Below, piece after piece: positions 60,322-64,000 of a stretch of 64,000 nucleotides of DNA. The position numbers and the translations under genes are program-made. Position 1 is the first letter of the stretch, and each line of letters opens with the position of its first letter. The notes beneath the pieces were generated by a model, which was not told where the DNA came from, searched no databases, and saw only the letters and a list, made by a program, of their open reading frames with translations. The stretch comes from Alistipes onderdonkii (GTDB lineage: Bacteria > Bacteroidota > Bacteroidia > Bacteroidales > Rikenellaceae), in the NCBI RefSeq assembly GCF_025145285.1, contig NZ_CP102251.1, positions 2,294,001 through 2,358,000 on the forward strand, given 5' to 3'.

Positions 60322-63300
60322 ATGAAAACCATGCGATTTATCGGAATCGTCCTCGCTTTGTTTTCGGCGGGAAGCCCGCCGGCTGCGCAGGCGCAGGATT
60401 CCGGAAAGAAATACAAGGTCTATATGGTCTCCAATTCCCATCTCGACACGCAGTGGCGGTGGGACGTGAAAGCCACGATCGACGATTACCTATATAATAC
60501 GGCCGTGCAGAATCTGGCGCTGCTCGAAAAATATCCGCATTACGTGTTCAATTTCGAAGGCGCCGTCAAGTACGAATGGATCAAGGAGTACTATCCGCAC
60601 CTCTTCGAGCGCATCCGAAAATTCGTAGCCGACGGGCGATGGAACATTTCGGGGGCTTCGTTCGAGGCCAACGACCCGAACATGCCGTCGTCGGAGTCGT
60701 TTATCCGCAACATCCTGCTTGCACAGGAGTTTTATAAAAAGGAGTTCGGCATCAAGTCGAAGGATATGTTCCTGCCCGACTGTTTCGGATTCAGCCAGGT
60801 CATGCCGACGCTGGGACACCACTGCGGCCTGATCGGTTTCTCGACGCAGAAATTGTCGTGGCGCACCGAGCCGCTTGTCGGCGACTCCAAAACCCCGTTT
60901 CCGATCGGGCTCTGGGAAGGGGTCGACGGCGCCCGCATCATGGTGGCGCTCGAGCCGGGACGCTATTCGTGGAACGAGTTTCCCGAAGGGGATCTGAGCG
61001 CCAACGAGGAATTGGCCGAAAGTGCCCGGAAGTCGCCTTTCGGCATCGCTTACCGGTACTATGGCAACAAACTGGCGAACGGAGCCGGAGACCACGGCGG
61101 CTCGGCCCTGCCCCGCAGCATCCAGCTGCTCGAGGAGGGGATTACGAACGGCAAGGGGCCCGTGCAGCTTGTCAGCGCCACGTCCTCGCAGCTCTACGAG
61201 GATTATATGCCCTACGGGAACCATCCGGAACTTCCGGTGTTCGTCGGGGAGATGCCCCTCGACGTCCACGCTCCGGGCTGTTATACCTCCCAGGCCGAGA
61301 TGAAGCGTTACAACCGCCGTAACGAACAGTTGGCCGATGCCGCCGAGCGTTCGGCCGTGATCGCCGACTGGATGGGAGCCGTACCTTATCCGAAAGAGGC
61401 GCTTAACGATGCTTGGAAGCGTTTTCTCTGGCACCAGTTCCACGACGACCTTACGGGAACCAGCATTTGGGAGGCTTATACCTATTCCTGGAACGACGAA
61501 TTCCTGGCGCAGGGACAATTCTGCGATGTGATCCTCGCCTCGGCCGGGGCTGCGGCATCCGTAATGGACACCCGCGCGAAGGGAAGTCCGGTACTGGTTT
61601 ATAACCCCGCCGCTTATTCGCGCAGGAGCCTTGTCGAGGCGACGGTCGACCTGCCTGCGGAGGCCGAAGGGGTGGCCGTTTATGCGCCGGACGGGAAGGC
61701 CGTTCCTGCGCAGATCGTTGCCCGCGACGGTGCCAGGGCGACCGTGCTGTTTGCCGCCGCGATGGAACCCGTAAGCTATGCGGTATACGACGTGAGGGCC
61801 GGCAAGGCCGGCAAGGGCAAGGTGCTCAGGGCCTCGGGCAATACGCTCGAGAACCGGGTCTATAAGGTGACGCTCGATGCGAACGGCGACATCGCCTCGG
61901 TCATTGACAAGCGCAACGGCCGCGACCTGGTCGAAAAAGGCAAGGCCTTCCGCCTTGCGGTGCTGACCCCCAATATGTCGAACCGCTATCCGGCATGGGA
62001 GATCCACAAGGCGACGCTCGACCAGACACCCGAACCCGTGGATACGGATGTCCGGATCAGCGTGGCGGAGTGCGGCGCCGCACGGGCCTCCCTGAAAGTA
62101 GAACGGCGGTACGGCGATTCCCGGCTGGTGCAGTATATCCGCCTGACCGACGGCGGGGACGACGAGCGTATCGACATCGTGGCCGACATCGACTGGAAGA
62201 CGCCCGACGCCCTGCTCAAGGCCGAATTCCCGATGTCCGTTTCCGCCGAGGAGGCCGTCTACGACATCGGCATCGGCAACCAGCGCCGTCCCACCAACCA
62301 CCAGCGGGCGCACGAAACATTCGCCCATCATTGGGCAGACCTCTCGGACGGGGACTATGGCATCGCCGTTCTGAACGATTCGAAATACGGCTGGGACAAA
62401 CCCGCCGACAATACCCTGCGCCTGAGTCTGCTGCATACGCCTTCGACCGAGAAACGCTATGCCGACCAACGGGATCTGGATTTCGGACGCCATACGATGA
62501 CTTACTCGCTCGTCGGGCACGATGGCGACCATAACCGCGCCGGGGTGGTGGAGAAAGGCGAGCTGCTCAATCAGCCGCTCCTCAGCTTCACGACGCCGAA
62601 GCATCCCGGGAAGCTGGGACGCAGGTTCTCTTTTGTCGCGGCTTCGACCCCGCAGATCGCCGTCAAGGCGCTTAAGAAGGCCGAGGACGGCAGCGGTTAT
62701 ATCGTCCGTGTATTCGAGACGACGGGCAGGGAGGTGCGCGGCGCCGAGCTGGCTTTCCCCGTGCGGATCGTTTCGGCCGAGGAGGTGAACGGAATCGAGG
62801 AACCTGTCGGGGAAGCACGATTCGAAGGCAACCGGCTGCTCGTCGATGCCGGGCATTTTGCTCCCAAGACCTATAAGGTCACGTTGGCGGAGGCTCCCGT
62901 GGCCGCCCCTGCGATCGAGAATGCCTTTGTGGATTTTCCTGTAAATCAGAACTCCATTTCGAGCGACCCGTTCAAGTCCGTCGCCAAGGTGGATAAGGAG
63001 TGCAACTCCTATGCTGCCGAGCTCATGCCCGAAGTGATCGTCCATGGCGGCATCGAATACCGCCGCGGCGAACCCGACGTGAAAAACGTGCTGAACTGCA
63101 GGGAGTCCGTCACGGTCGATTTGCCGCAGGGCGATTATAACAAGGTCTACATCCTCGCATCGTCGTCCAGGGGCGACCGCAAAGCCGTCTTCGACATCGA
63201 CGGCCGCAAGTACGAGGCTGTCGTGCCCTATTACTCGGGCTTCCGCGCCCAGTGGGCCTGGGCCGACAAGACCAAGTCGTTCGTCAAGGATGGGACGATC

Positions 63301-63519
63301 GCCCATATCGGGAACCACCGGCACAAGATGAACGGCCGGAACGATGCCTATACCTTCACGTACCTTTACAGGCTCGGGTTCGATATCGCCCCCGGAGCCG
63401 GAAAACTGACATTGCCCGAGGATGCCGACATCAATATTTTCGCCATCACGGTCTCCGGGAACCGGATCGACGGGACGCGGTGGGCCTGCGAGCCGCGTGC
63501 CCTGCCCGTGATTGAATAA
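60322..63519 (+). CDS. GH38 alpha-mannosidase
   Basis: The 1065-residue protein has a signal peptide (IGIVLALFSAGSPPAAQA) and a GH38 core: zinc ligands His40 and Asp42 in SNSHLDTQWRWD, nucleophile Asp153 in LPDCFGFSQVMP (also a ligand), and His374 in WHQFHDDLTGTS. A central helical region and C-terminal beta domains (about 470-900) follow. It hydrolyses alpha-mannosidic bonds with retention. The last 160 residues may be a further carbohydrate-linked domain. It is divergent from the phosphoesterase gene with a shared intergenic promoter region. In this phylum GH38 works in the periplasm on mannan or N-glycan fragments. Linkage specificity cannot be inferred. Confidence 0.93.
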   Translation: MKTMRFIGIVLALFSAGSPPAAQAQDSGKKYKVYMVSNSHLDTQWRWDVKATIDDYLYNTAVQNLALLEKYPHYVFNFEGAVKYEWIKEYYPHLFERIRKFVADGRWNISGASFEANDPNMPSSESFIRNILLAQEFYKKEFGIKSKDMFLPDCFGFSQVMPTLGHHCGLIGFSTQKLSWRTEPLVGDSKTPFPIGLWEGVDGARIMVALEPGRYSWNEFPEGDLSANEELAESARKSPFGIAYRYYGNKLANGAGDHGGSALPRSIQLLEEGITNGKGPVQLVSATSSQLYEDYMPYGNHPELPVFVGEMPLDVHAPGCYTSQAEMKRYNRRNEQLADAAERSAVIADWMGAVPYPKEALNDAWKRFLWHQFHDDLTGTSIWEAYTYSWNDEFLAQGQFCDVILASAGAAASVMDTRAKGSPVLVYNPAAYSRRSLVEATVDLPAEAEGVAVYAPDGKAVPAQIVARDGARATVLFAAAMEPVSYAVYDVRAGKAGKGKVLRASGNTLENRVYKVTLDANGDIASVIDKRNGRDLVEKGKAFRLAVLTPNMSNRYPAWEIHKATLDQTPEPVDTDVRISVAECGAARASLKVERRYGDSRLVQYIRLTDGGDDERIDIVADIDWKTPDALLKAEFPMSVSAEEAVYDIGIGNQRRPTNHQRAHETFAHHWADLSDGDYGIAVLNDSKYGWDKPADNTLRLSLLHTPSTEKRYADQRDLDFGRHTMTYSLVGHDGDHNRAGVVEKGELLNQPLLSFTTPKHPGKLGRRFSFVAASTPQIAVKALKKAEDGSGYIVRVFETTGREVRGAELAFPVRIVSAEEVNGIEEPVGEARFEGNRLLVDAGHFAPKTYKVTLAEAPVAAPAIENAFVDFPVNQNSISSDPFKSVAKVDKECNSYAAELMPEVIVHGGIEYRRGEPDVKNVLNCRESVTVDLPQGDYNKVYILASSSRGDRKAVFDIDGRKYEAVVPYYSGFRAQWAWADKTKSFVKDGTIAHIGNHRHKMNGRNDAYTFTYLYRLGFDIAPGAGKLTLPEDADINIFAITVSGNRIDGTRWACEPRALPVIE

Positions 63520-63540
63520 CGGAAAGACAGTCTATATGCG

Positions 63541-63575
63541 ATAAGCCCGCTCCGGAACATCCGGAACGGGCTTAT
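63541..63575. terminator. Terminator after the GH38 gene
   Basis: ATAAGCCCG (63541-63549) pairs with CGGGCTTAT (63567-63575), with inner CCGG/CCGG pairs, followed after a short gap by ATCCCTTTTT. Confidence 0.7.
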
Positions 63576-63679
63576 TCTCTATCCCTTTTTCAGTAGTCAC
63601 GCGATCCGTAGCCGAGGATGCGCTATAGGGTGACGGCCCTCTGAAATGCAGGCCGGGCGTCATTGCGGACGCGGGGCAT

Positions 63680-63955
63680 TTACCGCCCGAAAAATTTTGC
63701 GATCCGGGTGGTCGCGGCAGCACCCAGGCGGAACCGTCCCCGGATATTTTCGCTTTGGGGCTGCCGGGCGGGGTTGTGCAGCCATTCGTGGAAGTCGACG
63801 TATATGCCTTTATTGATCATGAATTCGAAAGCTGCGTTCTTCAGCCTTTTTTCTTCGTTGTAACCGGACTGGATGTTGGCGATCAGGTCTTCGAACGCGG
63901 CAAAATTGTACGGGTTGGAAACTGGGATTTCGGCTGTGTAATGTTGCTTTTTCAT
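63680..63955 (-). CDS. Small hypothetical protein
   Basis: This 91-residue protein has no signal peptide or membrane segment. It starts MKKQHYTAEIPVSNPYNF and has a helical middle (AFEDLIANIQSGYNEEKRLKNAAFEFMINKG), then a Trp/His region (VDFHEWLHNP) and a basic C-terminus (RFRLGAAATTRIAKFFGR). Codon use and a proper ATG support it as a gene. I do not recognise the family. It faces the GH38 gene across a terminator; its promoter lies at or past the window edge. Confidence 0.6.
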   Translation of the reverse strand: MKKQHYTAEIPVSNPYNFAAFEDLIANIQSGYNEEKRLKNAAFEFMINKGIYVDFHEWLHNPARQPQSENIRGRFRLGAAATTRIAKFFGR

Positions 63956-64000
63956 AACTTTTATCTTTTTTATAATTGAAGTTTTGTTTCATCAATTCTA

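Overview
The window reads as chromosomal DNA from a GC-rich member of the Bacteroidales, most like Alistipes or a relative in the Rikenellaceae. Supporting signs are many TAnnTTTG minus-seven promoter boxes, a SusC/SusD polysaccharide-utilisation locus, a DUF6377-type regulator, an 11-gene nuo operon without nuoE, nuoF and nuoG, a Bacteroides-type tryptophanase, and DUF1573 and DUF4254 proteins. The genus is inferred from memory of these families, not from a database search.

Layout. 0-8.3 kb: housekeeping genes (a partial DUF4435 protein, SUI1/eIF1-like factor, a large outer-membrane protein with a metallopeptidase-like domain, PBP1A, asd, a small membrane protein). 8.4-8.7 kb: a rod-shaped 6S-like RNA with its own promoter and U-tract. 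8.8-22.2 kb: ten same-strand genes that do not match a system I know. Six encode exported proteins (FlgT/CsgG-like, DUF6175-like, two LPP20-like, one uncharacterised, one transglutaminase-like). Four encode cytoplasmic or membrane-anchored proteins with zinc ribbons, including a C25/caspase-like protease (His316/Cys357) and an SPFH-like coiled-coil protein with ribbons at both ends; a small 98-aa protein is coupled between the last two, making eleven coding regions in all. This is the best candidate for an undescribed system.

22.3-25.3 kb: tryptophanase, rubredoxin, an Fe-type superoxide dismutase with a possible signal peptide, and a small secreted protein. 25.4-35.3 kb: nuoA-B-CD-H-I-J-K-L-M-N, a complex I without the NADH-dehydrogenase arm. 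35.5-46.8 kb: a four-gene operon (glucosaminidase-LysM, hypothetical, DPP IV, Ogt), a DUF4254-GT9 pair, a NAGPA-domain protein, and a lipoprotein/GltD-like/NfnA-like/DUF1573 group. 46.9-47.4 kb: three tRNA genes (Asn, Val, probable Val with an unusual C33), followed by a remnant of a tyrosine-recombinase N-terminus.

47.8-63.6 kb: a probable mannan-directed polysaccharide-utilisation locus made of two paralogous calcineurin-like phosphoesterases flanking SusD, SusC, a surface lipoprotein and a DUF6377 regulator, plus a divergent GH38 alpha-mannosidase. The regulator is split by a 9-G homopolymer just after its signal peptide; one more G would restore a 296-residue protein, so it is either phase-variable, broken, or a sequencing error. 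The pairing of phosphoesterases with a mannosidase suggests a phosphorylated mannose-containing glycan as substrate (inference).
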